This document shows, piece by piece, positions 1 to 7,618 of a DNA stretch of 64,000 nucleotides. Origin of the DNA: an uncultured Prevotellaceae bacterium. GTDB taxonomy: Bacteria; Bacteroidota; Bacteroidia; Bacteroidales; Bacteroidaceae. The stretch spans positions 1 through 64,000 of the forward strand of contig ONCH01000017.1 of assembly GCA_900316265.1 (NCBI GenBank), written 5' to 3'. Every line of letters starts with the position of its first letter. Positions within the stretch are counted from its first letter, which is position 1. The translations under genes were made by a program, and so were the position numbers. Under the pieces are notes generated by a model. That model saw only the letters and a list, made by a program, of their open reading frames with translations. It had not been told where the DNA came from and made no database searches.

Positions 1-620
1 TCAAGGCCTTGCGGGAGGCTGATATCGTGGTTGTTCCCAGCACAACGGACAAATCACGTGCAGCAGAGATTATCCGCGAATGGTGCGACGAAGACAGGAT
101 GTACCGCTATGAACTGCCCATGCAGAAAGACCGCACGGCAGTCCGCAAGGTCTATGACGACATCTGTCAGCAAGTCGTTGCGTGGTACAACGAAGAGAAG
201 TATATCGCCATCGTTGTTGAAGGGGACGTCAGCATCTATGCATCTATCCACTACGTGCTGGATGAACTGAAGCGTAGAGATATTCCTGTCACTCAGCAAC
301 CAGGAATTCCCTCGTTTATTGCTGCTGCAGCAATGGCCGACCTCTCGCTGGTCAGTGGACAGCAACGTCTGGTGGTTTTGCCAGGCGATGCCGATGGTAA
401 CACATTAGAACAGCTATTGACCAGCAACCACGTGGTCGTCATCATGAAACTATCGCAATGTGCGGAGGCGCTGAAGGATTTCCTGCGTCAGCACCCTGCC
501 GTCACTTGTCACTATTTTGAGAATGTAGGCACCACAGAGGCTTTCCACACGGCCCAGTGTGACGAGATTCTGTCTCGACAACTCCCTTATTTCTCACTTT
601 GTATCCTTTTTCCTGCTTGA
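1..620 (+). CDS. cbiL: Precorrin-2 C20-methyltransferase, 5'-truncated by window edge
   Basis: This is a SAM-dependent tetrapyrrole methylase that adds the C20 methyl group to (cobalt-)precorrin-2 in corrin ring synthesis. The frame is open from base 3 with no start. The first residues read KALREADIVVVPST, which in this family follow the N-terminal GxGxGDP loop, so roughly 25-30 residues lie outside the window. The motif EGDVSIYAS matches the second SAM-binding loop typical of the CbiL/CobI branch, and PGIPSF is the usual loop after it. The next gene, cbiA, starts 30 bp downstream with its own promoter. Assignment to the C20 enzyme rather than another corrin methylase rests on the GDxSIYxS motif. 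The anaerobic-route name is used because a CbiD domain occurs in the window. Confidence 0.78.
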   Translation, partial: KALREADIVVVPSTTDKSRAAEIIREWCDEDRMYRYELPMQKDRTAVRKVYDDICQQVVAWYNEEKYIAIVVEGDVSIYASIHYVLDELKRRDIPVTQQPGIPSFIAAAAMADLSLVSGQQRLVVLPGDADGNTLEQLLTSNHVVVIMKLSQCAEALKDFLRQHPAVTCHYFENVGTTEAFHTAQCDEILSRQLPYFSLCILFPA

Positions 621-645
621 CTTTGCAAAATATTTTGTATCTTTG
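617..645 (+). promoter_or_regulatory. Bacteroidetes promoter for cbiA operon
   Basis: A -7 box TATCTTTG lies at 638-645, with a TTG at 617-619 (18 bp spacing) as a possible -33 element. The ATG of cbiA follows only 5 nt after the -7 box, so the transcript should be leaderless or nearly so. It overlaps the stop codon of cbiL. Confidence 0.6.
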
Positions 646-650
646 CAAGC

Positions 651-1298
651 ATGAAAAGCGCTTTTCTTATCGCAGCACCTACCAGTGGCTCTGGCAAGAC
701 AACGATTGCCAGGGGGCTGATGGCATTGTTCACAGAGAAAGGCTACAAGGTACAACCCTTTAAGTGTGGTCCTGACTATATCGACACCAAGTTCCACGAG
801 GCGGTTTGTCATAGACCCAGCGTCAACCTCGACACGTTTATGGCTACGCCAGAACACGTTCGTGAACTCTTCGCCTACTACGGGCAGGATGCCGACGTCT
901 GTGTGGTAGAAGGTATGATGGGACTCTTCGACGGCTACGATCGCGACAAGGGTTCGTCAGCCGAGATTGCCCAAGCACTGGACATTCCCGTTGTACTGGT
1001 GGTCGATGCCAAGAGTGCAGCCTACTCGATGGCTCCACTGCTACAAGGCTTCGTCAATTTCCGTAAGAATGTCCGCATCGCAGGCGTTATATTTAACAAG
1101 GTGGGCTCGGAGCGCCACTTCAGCATGTTACAGCAAGTATGCGACGACCTGCATATCGAGTGCTTCGGCTATCTGCCTAAATCACCTGAACTTGAACAAG
1201 GCTCACGCTACTTGGGCCTCGACTTCTCAGAACTCAATTCACAACCCATCAAACAATTGGAGGAACACGTAAAATGGCAGGAACTGTTAACGCTTTGA
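651..1298 (+). CDS. cbiA: Cobyrinate a,c-diamide synthase, N-terminal (ATPase) half
   Basis: This 215-residue product is the ATP-binding half of CbiA, which amidates the a and c side chains of the corrin ring using glutamine and ATP. Visible motifs are the P-loop-like APTSGSGKTT near residue 9, KCGPDYIDTKFH near 38, EGMMGLFDG near 90 and the VVDAKSAA strand. Intact CbiA is about 400-460 residues and continues into a glutamine amidotransferase domain. Here the frame stops at WQELLTL and the amidotransferase half continues in another frame from 1274. One extra T in the run at 1294-1296 would join the halves as LLTLLIACNQESF. A natural split gene, translational frameshifting, mutation or a sequencing error are all possible. 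Confidence 0.85.
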   Translation: MKSAFLIAAPTSGSGKTTIARGLMALFTEKGYKVQPFKCGPDYIDTKFHEAVCHRPSVNLDTFMATPEHVRELFAYYGQDADVCVVEGMMGLFDGYDRDKGSSAEIAQALDIPVVLVVDAKSAAYSMAPLLQGFVNFRKNVRIAGVIFNKVGSERHFSMLQQVCDDLHIECFGYLPKSPELEQGSRYLGLDFSELNSQPIKQLEEHVKWQELLTL

Positions 1299-1831
1299 TA
1301 GCCTGTAACCAGGAGTCGTTCTCGTTTCTCTATCAGGAGACGATTGACAGCTTCCATGAAGTGCGCTTCTTCGACCCAGAGACAGACGTGCCATCGTTTG
1401 AGGGTATCGACTTGCTCTATCTGCCTGGCGGCTATCCAGAGAAACACTTAGAGGCATTGGTCGCCAACGAGGCCTGTCGCAAAGCCATCAAGGACTATGC
1501 CGAACAGGGGGGACGCATCGTCGCCGAGTGTGGCGGCATGATGTATCTCTGCCAAGCCATCGTGACAGATGACGGCGATTATCCTATGTGTGGTGTGCTA
1601 CCCTACTCCATCACGGCCCGCAAAGCCGACCGCAAACTGTCTCTTGGCTATCGCCGCTTCGTTCTCGATGGCAAGGAGTATCGAGGCCACGAGTTCCATT
1701 ACACGCAATTCTTAGGCCAGAAACCCGCATCCGTTGCTCAGGTCTATAACGCCAAGGACGAACCTGTCGACACGCCCGTTTTCAAGTACAAGAATGTTTT
1801 AGCCAGTTACACGCATTTATATAATATATGA
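1274..1831 (+). CDS. cbiA: Cobyrinate a,c-diamide synthase, C-terminal (glutaminase) half
   Basis: This is the type-1-like glutamine amidotransferase half of CbiA. The segment LLYLPGGYPEKHLEAL is the characteristic GGYPE stretch, AECGGMMYL contains the reactive cysteine, and GHEFHYT carries the paired histidine. It overlaps the ATPase half by 25 bp in the -1 frame. An ATG at 1274 is preceded by GGAGG at 1259-1263, at normal spacing for a ribosome site, so it could be started separately; SD sites are otherwise rare in this group. If the two halves were one protein, the first residues (MAGTVNA) would not be translated in this frame. The stop overlaps the start of cbiP as ATGA. Confidence 0.82.
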   Translation: MAGTVNALIACNQESFSFLYQETIDSFHEVRFFDPETDVPSFEGIDLLYLPGGYPEKHLEALVANEACRKAIKDYAEQGGRIVAECGGMMYLCQAIVTDDGDYPMCGVLPYSITARKADRKLSLGYRRFVLDGKEYRGHEFHYTQFLGQKPASVAQVYNAKDEPVDTPVFKYKNVLASYTHLYNI

Positions 1832-3264
1832 AGACTCTCCACCCCATCATGTTTGCCGGTACTGGTAGCGATGTTGGCAAAAGCATCGTTGCTGCAGCCT
1901 TCTGTCGCATCTTCAAGCAGGACGGCTACAACCCTGCCCCATTCAAGGCACAGAATATGGCGCTGAACTCCTACGCCACACCCGACGGGCTGGAGATTGG
2001 TCGTGCACAGGCCGTACAAGCTGAAGCAGCTGGTATCCCATGTCATACAGACATGAACCCCTTGCTTCTGAAGCCCAATTCCGACCACACCTCACAGGTG
2101 GTGCTGCACGGCAAGCCCATCGGCAATAAAGATGCCTACGACTATTGGCGACAAGGCACATCGGAAATCGACTTCCGCTCCGAGGTTCATGCCGCCTTCG
2201 ATCGCCTTGCCTCGCGCTATAATCCCATCGTGATGGAGGGGGCAGGCAGCATTGCAGAGATTAACCTGAAGGACCGCGACTTGGTGAACATGTCGATGGC
2301 ACAACATGCAAAGGCGGATGTAATATTGGTGGGCGACATCGACCGCGGAGGTGTCTTCGCTTCCGTCTATGGTAGCATCATGCTACAAAGCCCAGAGGAC
2401 CGCAAGCGCATTAAGGGCATCATTATCAACAAGTTCCGTGGCGACATGCGCCTGTTTGACGAGGGTCGCCGTATGCTGGAAGAAATCTGTGGCATCCCCG
2501 TTTTAGGCGTCATTCCTTATTATAAAGACATCTACATCGACGAGGAAGACAGCGTAGCGCTGGAGCAGAAGCGTAAACAGTTAGCTGAGGACAAAGTCAA
2601 CGTGGCTGTCGTTCTTTTGCGCCATATCAGCAATTATACCGACTTCAACACCTTGGAGCGCGACCCACGCGTCAACCTCTTCTACACCAACAATACCAAG
2701 GACATAGAGCAGGCAGACATCATCATCCTTCCTGGCACGAAGTCAACCCTCGACGACCTGCTGGAACTGCGTCGTAATGGTTGCGCACAAGCTATCCAGC
2801 GTGCTCATCGCGATGGAAAGCTGGTCATCGGTATCTGTGGTGGTTATCAAATGTTGGGACAAACGGTCAACGACCCCGACGGCATTGAGGGTAGCATCAA
2901 CAGTCTGCCAGGTCTCGGCCTGTTACCCATCAACACCACGATGACAACAGAGAAAACCACTAAGCAGGTCACTTTTGAGTTCAACGGCCAAGCATGTCAG
3001 GGTTACGAGATTCATCAAGGTGTCAGCAATACTGACGAGGCTATCCTCCAGACTGACCATTGCATCGGCACCTACATTCACGGATTCCTCGACAACGCGC
3101 CTGTCATTGAGCACTTGCTGAGCAAACATGTGGCTCAACGTTCCCCGTTGAGCACCCAGAGTTATACCGATTTTAAAAATGAGCAATACGACAAGCTTGC
3201 CGCCCATGTGCGCCAATATGTCGATATGGAACGCATCTATCAAATATTAACCAGCGATGATTAA
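1828..3264 (+). CDS. cbiP: Cobyric acid synthase
   Basis: This 478-residue enzyme (CbiP/CobQ) amidates the b, d, e and g side chains of adenosylcobyrinate diamide, using glutamine and ATP. It starts with FAGTGSDVGKS, the dethiobiotin-synthetase-like nucleotide loop, followed by FKAQNMALNS, a CobQ hallmark. The C-terminal glutaminase domain has LPGTKSTLDDL, the nucleophile cysteine in GICGGYQMLG near residue 337 and the histidine in GYEIHQG near 392. The length is normal for the family. The start overlaps the cbiA stop by 4 bp (ATGA), and the end overlaps the next gene by 8 bp, which indicates a tightly coupled operon. Confidence 0.95.
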   Translation: MKTLHPIMFAGTGSDVGKSIVAAAFCRIFKQDGYNPAPFKAQNMALNSYATPDGLEIGRAQAVQAEAAGIPCHTDMNPLLLKPNSDHTSQVVLHGKPIGNKDAYDYWRQGTSEIDFRSEVHAAFDRLASRYNPIVMEGAGSIAEINLKDRDLVNMSMAQHAKADVILVGDIDRGGVFASVYGSIMLQSPEDRKRIKGIIINKFRGDMRLFDEGRRMLEEICGIPVLGVIPYYKDIYIDEEDSVALEQKRKQLAEDKVNVAVVLLRHISNYTDFNTLERDPRVNLFYTNNTKDIEQADIIILPGTKSTLDDLLELRRNGCAQAIQRAHRDGKLVIGICGGYQMLGQTVNDPDGIEGSINSLPGLGLLPINTTMTTEKTTKQVTFEFNGQACQGYEIHQGVSNTDEAILQTDHCIGTYIHGFLDNAPVIEHLLSKHVAQRSPLSTQSYTDFKNEQYDKLAAHVRQYVDMERIYQILTSDD

Positions 3265-4222
3265 AGGACACGGCGACGACGCATACCAGTACACGCACAT
3301 TGTTTCCGACTTCTCGTCGAATATCTGTGCAGGCAAAGGCCATCAGGCATTGATGGGCTATCTGGCTGCTCATCCTGAACTCGCCAGCCACTATCCAGAG
3401 CCTGAGGCGTGGTCGCTGGAGCGTTTGATTGCCGAGCAGTACGACTTAGCATCCGAACAGGTCATCGTCACCAATGGCGCTACAGATGCTATCTATCTCA
3501 TTGCACAGGCTTTCCCCATGCAGGCCGACATTCCACGTCCTACGTTCAGCGAGTATGAAGATGCCTGTCAGTTGTTTCCACGAACAGACACGGAGCACCG
3601 CATGCTCTGGCTCTGCAATCCCAATAACCCCACAGGCGACGTCTATGACCAGTCTATTATTGACAAGATGATGGTGAAGTACGACCTCGTGGTAGTTGAC
3701 CAGTCGTATGAAAACTACACCAACCGTTTCGTCATGAATCCGCGTTGGGCAGCACATACGCCTCACATCATCCAGATACATTCGTTCACTAAGACTTACG
3801 CAATTCCAGGCTTACGTTTGGGTTACATCACCGCACATGCCTCACTGACAGCGCACCTGCGTCGTTTCCTGCGTCCTTGGAGTGTATCGGCATTGGCCGT
3901 CGAGGCAGGCAAGTTCCTCCTGCGCAATGACGAGCTACGCTGTACGCCCGACCTGAACGAAGCCCAACGCCTACGTGACAGGTTACAACAGATTGACGGC
4001 ATCATCACACAGGAAACACAGACCAACTTCATGCTTTGTCAGTTCGAATCAGCACATACAGCCGCAGAACTGAAAGACTACTTGGCACGTCAGCACCACC
4101 TGCTCATTCGTGATGCCTCCAACTTCAAAGGACTTACCCCACGCCACTTCCGCATCGCTGCCCAGACACCTGCAGAGAACGATACGCTGATTGAGGCAAT
4201 ACAAGAATTCATGGCTAAATAA
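3257..4222 (+). CDS. cobD: Threonine-phosphate decarboxylase-like aminotransferase
   Basis: This is a fold-type I PLP enzyme of 321 residues. In B12 synthesis, CobD (Salmonella naming) decarboxylates L-threonine phosphate to the aminopropanol phosphate that CbiB attaches to cobyric acid. The N-terminus HGDDAYQYTHIVSDFSSNI matches the HGGxxxxxA...DFSxNINP start of this family. CNPNNPTGD is the PLP-pocket segment, and the lysine in SFTKTYAIPGLRLGY should hold the PLP. The position between cbiP and cbiB supports CobD over histidinol-phosphate aminotransferase, the nearest paralogue. It is slightly shorter than the Salmonella enzyme (about 360 residues). Confidence 0.85.
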   Translation: MIKGHGDDAYQYTHIVSDFSSNICAGKGHQALMGYLAAHPELASHYPEPEAWSLERLIAEQYDLASEQVIVTNGATDAIYLIAQAFPMQADIPRPTFSEYEDACQLFPRTDTEHRMLWLCNPNNPTGDVYDQSIIDKMMVKYDLVVVDQSYENYTNRFVMNPRWAAHTPHIIQIHSFTKTYAIPGLRLGYITAHASLTAHLRRFLRPWSVSALAVEAGKFLLRNDELRCTPDLNEAQRLRDRLQQIDGIITQETQTNFMLCQFESAHTAAELKDYLARQHHLLIRDASNFKGLTPRHFRIAAQTPAENDTLIEAIQEFMAK

Positions 4223-5155
4223 ATGGATTGGTTGTTCGTCATATTGCCCTTGCTCCTCGGCTGGTTCCTCGACCTGCTCATTGGCGATCCTGCATGGTTG
4301 CCCCACCCTGTCGTTGGATATGGCAAGATGATTTCCTTTGGTGAGCACCGTCTGAATAAAGGAACACACCGCAAACTGAAAGGTGCCCTGATGGCCATAG
4401 TCCTTATATCAATGGTCTTCGCCGTTGCCTATTTCGGACTATCCATACTCCCTCCCTTTGGGAGGGTTGGGGTGGATCTCATCCTCATCTTCTACTGTCT
4501 TGCTGGCACCACACTCATCCGTGAAGTACGACAAGTCTTCCTTGCCCTCGACCGTTCATTGGACGAAGGCCGTAAGCAGGTAGCTCGCATCGTAGGGCGC
4601 GACACCTCCGAACTCTCTGCTCAAGAAGTACGTACAGCTGCATTAGAGACACTGGCCGAGAACCTCTCTGATGGCGTCATCGCACCCCTCTTCTGGTTTG
4701 CCATCTTAGGTATTCCTGGCATGCTGGCCTATAAGATGGTTAACACCCTCGACTCGATGATTGGCTACAGGACCTACCGCTACCGTGACTTCGGTTGTTG
4801 GGCAGCTCATATCGACGACATCGCCAACTATATCCCTGCCCGCCTTACCGCCCTATTAATGATAGTAGCCGCGGGGAAGCCACGGCTCACAGGTTTTGTG
4901 TGGCGCAATGGTCGCAATCACGCCTCACCCAACAGCGGCTATCCAGAAGCAGCATTGGCAGGCATCCTCAATTGTCGTTTTGGCGGTCCCCACTATTACT
5001 TCGGTCAACTCTTCGACAAACCTTTCATTGGCACCAACGACCGCCCGCTGACCACTGACGACATGAGAACTGCCGTCCAGATTAACAGAACGGCAGAAGT
5101 ATTAATGGTACTGGCTGTTTGCATGTGTCTATTAGCTATCACAGGCGTTTCATGA
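4223..5155 (+). CDS. cbiB: Adenosylcobinamide-phosphate synthase, membrane
   Basis: CbiB is an inner-membrane enzyme that joins aminopropanol (phosphate) to adenosylcobyric acid. The 310 residues begin with a hydrophobic helix followed by DLLIGDPAWLPHPVVGYG, the family's conserved start. The segments AETLAENLSDGVIAPLFW and NTLDSMIGYR are also family signatures, and there are four to five predicted membrane segments. It starts immediately after the cobD stop (TAAATG). Residues about 75-85 (ILPPFGRVGVD) are encoded by a perfect GC-rich hairpin that looks like an inserted palindromic repeat. The 3' end overlaps the convergent gene on the minus strand by 17 bp. Confidence 0.93.
   Translation: MDWLFVILPLLLGWFLDLLIGDPAWLPHPVVGYGKMISFGEHRLNKGTHRKLKGALMAIVLISMVFAVAYFGLSILPPFGRVGVDLILIFYCLAGTTLIREVRQVFLALDRSLDEGRKQVARIVGRDTSELSAQEVRTAALETLAENLSDGVIAPLFWFAILGIPGMLAYKMVNTLDSMIGYRTYRYRDFGCWAAHIDDIANYIPARLTALLMIVAAGKPRLTGFVWRNGRNHASPNSGYPEAALAGILNCRFGGPHYYFGQLFDKPFIGTNDRPLTTDDMRTAVQINRTAEVLMVLAVCMCLLAITGVS
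4450..4476 (+). repeat. GC-rich palindromic element inside cbiB
   Basis: CCCTCCC-TTT-GGGAGGG forms a perfect 7-bp hairpin with a 3-nt loop at 4450-4466, followed by TTGGGGTGG. It resembles palindromic repeats found between genes in Bacteroidetes. Here it is in frame and lies in a predicted loop between membrane segments. Confidence 0.5.
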
Positions 5156-6356
5156 TACGCGCAATAGCACGGTTGAGCGACTCGGTGGGTTCAATGATGT
5201 TATAATCCTGCCAGAATACGGGGTCAAGGAAGTAATCTACCTTGTCGAAGAAGGCGTCGTGCTGGTCAAACGACTCTCGACCACGGATGGGGCGACCAGT
5301 AGTGGCATCCTGCCCAGTTACAACCATTTCGCAACAAGCCGTAAAGGACGTAGCAAAGAGGCGGCGACGCCAGTCACAATTGAAGCGGAACACGGTGCGA
5401 ATGTAACTGATGCGAGTCACATCGTTGTCCTGACGGAAATCCACCAACAGCGACAACTCCTTAGGACGGAAGCGCACACCCAGAGGCTTCTTAACCAGCA
5501 TCATCATTGTAGCCTTATTACGGTCTTTCATGTCCAGTTCCAATTCTGCACGCGTGAAAGCCAGCGTCTCCTGATCAATATACAATTTCCCGTAATAGAG
5601 CGCATAGGGCATGGTACGTCGCGGACGGATACTCACCACATATTGGTGACGGTCACCAATGATGGTCGGCACCTCCATCTGCATCTGGTAGCAGTCCAAT
5701 TCCTCTTCATTCAACAGGAAATCCCGCTGTTTGACAATATCCAACTGGATAGGTAGCACAGGACCACCCGTCACCTTGACACTCAGCGTATCACCCTTGC
5801 GAGGACTCAGCAAGCGACGCCCCTTACGGATAGCCACACGGTCATCGGCATTCTCCCAATAGGCATAGGACGACTTATACATGTCCACAACTCCCTCAGC
5901 TATCATGATATAGTTCTGGCGCTTCTGAGCCGTTTCCCGATAGAAGCAATGAAACAGTTCCGGATGCTGGCTATAGTTCTTGGGAATCTTGCTGATGGCA
6001 GTCATTACCAGTTCGCGGGCATTCGTATTCATGACCAGTACCTCTTGCAATTGGATGGTTGCCGGACTCAGACTGATGCGCAGTTCCCCGTCTTGCAACT
6101 GATTCAGTCGCACACGCTGGGCACGGAATCCCACATTCGACACAGTAATTGTCTTCAACTCCGATTCCGCTTTCAACACAAAATAGCCATCACCATTCGT
6201 CACCACGGTATGGCCTCCACCCGTCACACTGGCGCCCACCAGCACCTTGCCAGTAGTACGATCAAGCACCGTACCACTCACCTGCGTAATCGTCTGTGCG
6301 CTGACGCCCATCACAGCCAGCACCGCCAATAATCCTATGAATAATAACCTCCTCAT
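5139..6356 (-). CDS. Exported carboxypeptidase-regulatory-like (CarboxypepD_reg) protein
   Basis: The product is about 405 residues. The start at 6356 is chosen because it gives the signal peptide MRRLLFIGLLAVLAVMGVSA and lies 48 bp downstream of a clear promoter; an upstream in-frame ATG at 6449 would precede that promoter. After cleavage comes a carboxypeptidase-regulatory-like beta sandwich (VSGTVLDRTTGKVLVGASV, about residues 25-105) of the type found at the N-terminus of SusC proteins. The rest is a region unknown to me, rich in beta strands (LYIDQETLAFTRAELEL, about 270), consistent with an outer-membrane-associated or periplasmic protein. No transporter barrel is present. It lies tail to tail with cbiB, and a functional link to B12 is not evident. 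Confidence 0.75.
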   Translation of the reverse strand: MRRLLFIGLLAVLAVMGVSAQTITQVSGTVLDRTTGKVLVGASVTGGGHTVVTNGDGYFVLKAESELKTITVSNVGFRAQRVRLNQLQDGELRISLSPATIQLQEVLVMNTNARELVMTAISKIPKNYSQHPELFHCFYRETAQKRQNYIMIAEGVVDMYKSSYAYWENADDRVAIRKGRRLLSPRKGDTLSVKVTGGPVLPIQLDIVKQRDFLLNEEELDCYQMQMEVPTIIGDRHQYVVSIRPRRTMPYALYYGKLYIDQETLAFTRAELELDMKDRNKATMMMLVKKPLGVRFRPKELSLLVDFRQDNDVTRISYIRTVFRFNCDWRRRLFATSFTACCEMVVTGQDATTGRPIRGRESFDQHDAFFDKVDYFLDPVFWQDYNIIEPTESLNRAIARIMKRL

Positions 6357-6403
6357 CACCGTCTCCTCCCTTGCCTCATCATTATTTGTTCTTGTGTACC
6401 TCG

Positions 6404-6435
6404 CAAAGATAGCACTTTTTCCAGAATAAAACAAA
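6404..6435 (-). promoter_or_regulatory. Promoter for the 5139-6356 gene
   Basis: On the minus strand, TATCTTTG (6404-6411) and TTTG (6432-6435) are separated by exactly 20 bp, the Bacteroidetes housekeeping promoter pattern. The expected transcript start leaves a leader of about 40 nt before the ATG at 6356. Confidence 0.75.
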
Positions 6436-6480
6436 TAATTCTGTATCATTTTTTTGAGTACACCCTAAAAAGGGAAATAA

Positions 6481-6556
6481 GCTGTACCAGCATCCAGATA
6501 CAGCTATCCTGTGTCTGTATTAGCTGTACTTGCATCTGTATTAGCTGTATTAGAGA
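6481..6556. repeat. 21-bp periodic intergenic repeat (locus A)
   Basis: The phrase TGTATTAGCTGTA recurs at a 21-bp interval (TATTAG at 6518 and 6539, with a third nearby at 6548). Read on the minus strand, it contains ACAGCTAATACAGACAC, which also occurs in the larger array at 24924-25000. It sits in the spacer between cobT and the 5139-6356 gene. No reading frame is apparent. Confidence 0.65.
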
Positions 6557-6571
6557 GTCTAAAGCAGCTAA

Positions 6572-7618
6572 TTAGAAATACTTCGTGATTTTTGAGTTGT
6601 CGAAGTTGTTCATCTCGTTCATCATGCGGACTGCAGAATCGACGATGGGGAAGGCGCAGAGGGCACCAGTGCCTTCGCCAAGGCGCAAGCCAAGATGCAG
6701 CAAGGGCTTGGCATCGACGATGTCGAGCATGCGCTTATGACCACTCTCGTCACCACAATGGGTGAAGATCATATAGTCCTGCGAGGCTGGGTATAGACGG
6801 ATGGCAGCAATGGCACAGGCCGTCATGATGAAACCATCAACCAATATTATCAGATGCTGCTCAGCAGCACGCAGCATGGCACCAATGGCTGCAATCATCT
6901 CGAAGCCACCGAAATACGAGAGAGACCCCTCCAAGCTCCCATATTTAGGGGAGGCATTATAGTTTGCTACCGCTTTAGATAGCACTTCGTACTTATGGCG
7001 GATGCCAGGGGTATCAAGACCAGCACCTGCGCCAATGCACTCGTTCAAAGGAATGTTGCCAAAGAGGTGCATCCAAATGCTGCTGGGTGACGTGTTGGCA
7101 ATACCCATCTCGCCGATAGAGAGGATGCGACAACCCTCTTTTACGCAGTCGTCGACTAACTCGGCGCCAACCTGGATGGCCTTGTCAAACTCCTCCTCAG
7201 TCATTGCAGGCTCATAAAGGAAATTCTTCGTACCACGGGCAATCTTCCTATCAATAATGCCAGAAACGTCCGACAGGTCGTAGTCAACACCAACATCGAC
7301 AATACGGAGCTTGAAGCCATGCTGTCGACAGAACATATTGACACCACCGCCACCATGCGTAAAGTTAATCATTTGTTGCCAGGTGACCTCACGGGGCGAT
7401 ACACTGACACCCTCACGCTCTATACCGTGGTCGCCACCCAAAAGCAGGTGGCAGGGATGCGCCAGTGATGGTTCCAGCGTCTGCTGAACCAAGCACACCT
7501 GCATGGCTAACTCTTCCAAACGTCCCAACGAACCCTTGGGTTTGTTCAGGTTATCGATCTTTGCTTGTATCACCGCCTGCATCGAACGGTCAACGAGATG
7601 TATGTCGAATGTTTTCAT
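6572..7618 (-). CDS. cobT: Nicotinate-nucleotide--dimethylbenzimidazole phosphoribosyltransferase
   Basis: CobT transfers phosphoribose from nicotinate mononucleotide to the lower-ligand base, making alpha-ribazole phosphate for the B12 nucleotide loop. It has 348 residues, normal for the family. Markers are LNKPKGSLGRLEELA at the N-terminus, GGDHGIEREGVSVSP, THGGGGVNMFCRQHG, SIGEMGIANTSPSS and DGFIMTACAIAA. The C-terminal LRLGEGTGALCAFPIVDSA contains the catalytic glutamate. The start overlaps the cobU stop as ATGA. Residues about 222-231 (ASPKYGSLEG) are encoded by a palindromic GC-rich stretch that may be an in-frame repeat insertion just before the conserved GGFEM segment. Confidence 0.95.
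   Translation of the reverse strand: MKTFDIHLVDRSMQAVIQAKIDNLNKPKGSLGRLEELAMQVCLVQQTLEPSLAHPCHLLLGGDHGIEREGVSVSPREVTWQQMINFTHGGGGVNMFCRQHGFKLRIVDVGVDYDLSDVSGIIDRKIARGTKNFLYEPAMTEEEFDKAIQVGAELVDDCVKEGCRILSIGEMGIANTSPSSIWMHLFGNIPLNECIGAGAGLDTPGIRHKYEVLSKAVANYNASPKYGSLEGSLSYFGGFEMIAAIGAMLRAAEQHLIILVDGFIMTACAIAAIRLYPASQDYMIFTHCGDESGHKRMLDIVDAKPLLHLGLRLGEGTGALCAFPIVDSAVRMMNEMNNFDNSKITKYF
6926..6954 (-). repeat. GC-rich palindromic element inside cobT
   Basis: On the minus strand, CCTCCCCTAAATATGGGAG is followed by CTTGGAGGGG. The pattern is CTCCC, an AT-rich loop, GGGAG, TTGG and GGGG, like the element in cbiB. It keeps the cobT frame. Confidence 0.45.

Noticed and set aside
5259..5756. Plus-strand open frame of 165 codons opposite the 5139-6356 gene
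   Set aside because: It is the shadow of the minus-strand gene, with no promoter, no recognisable domain and an unusual composition.
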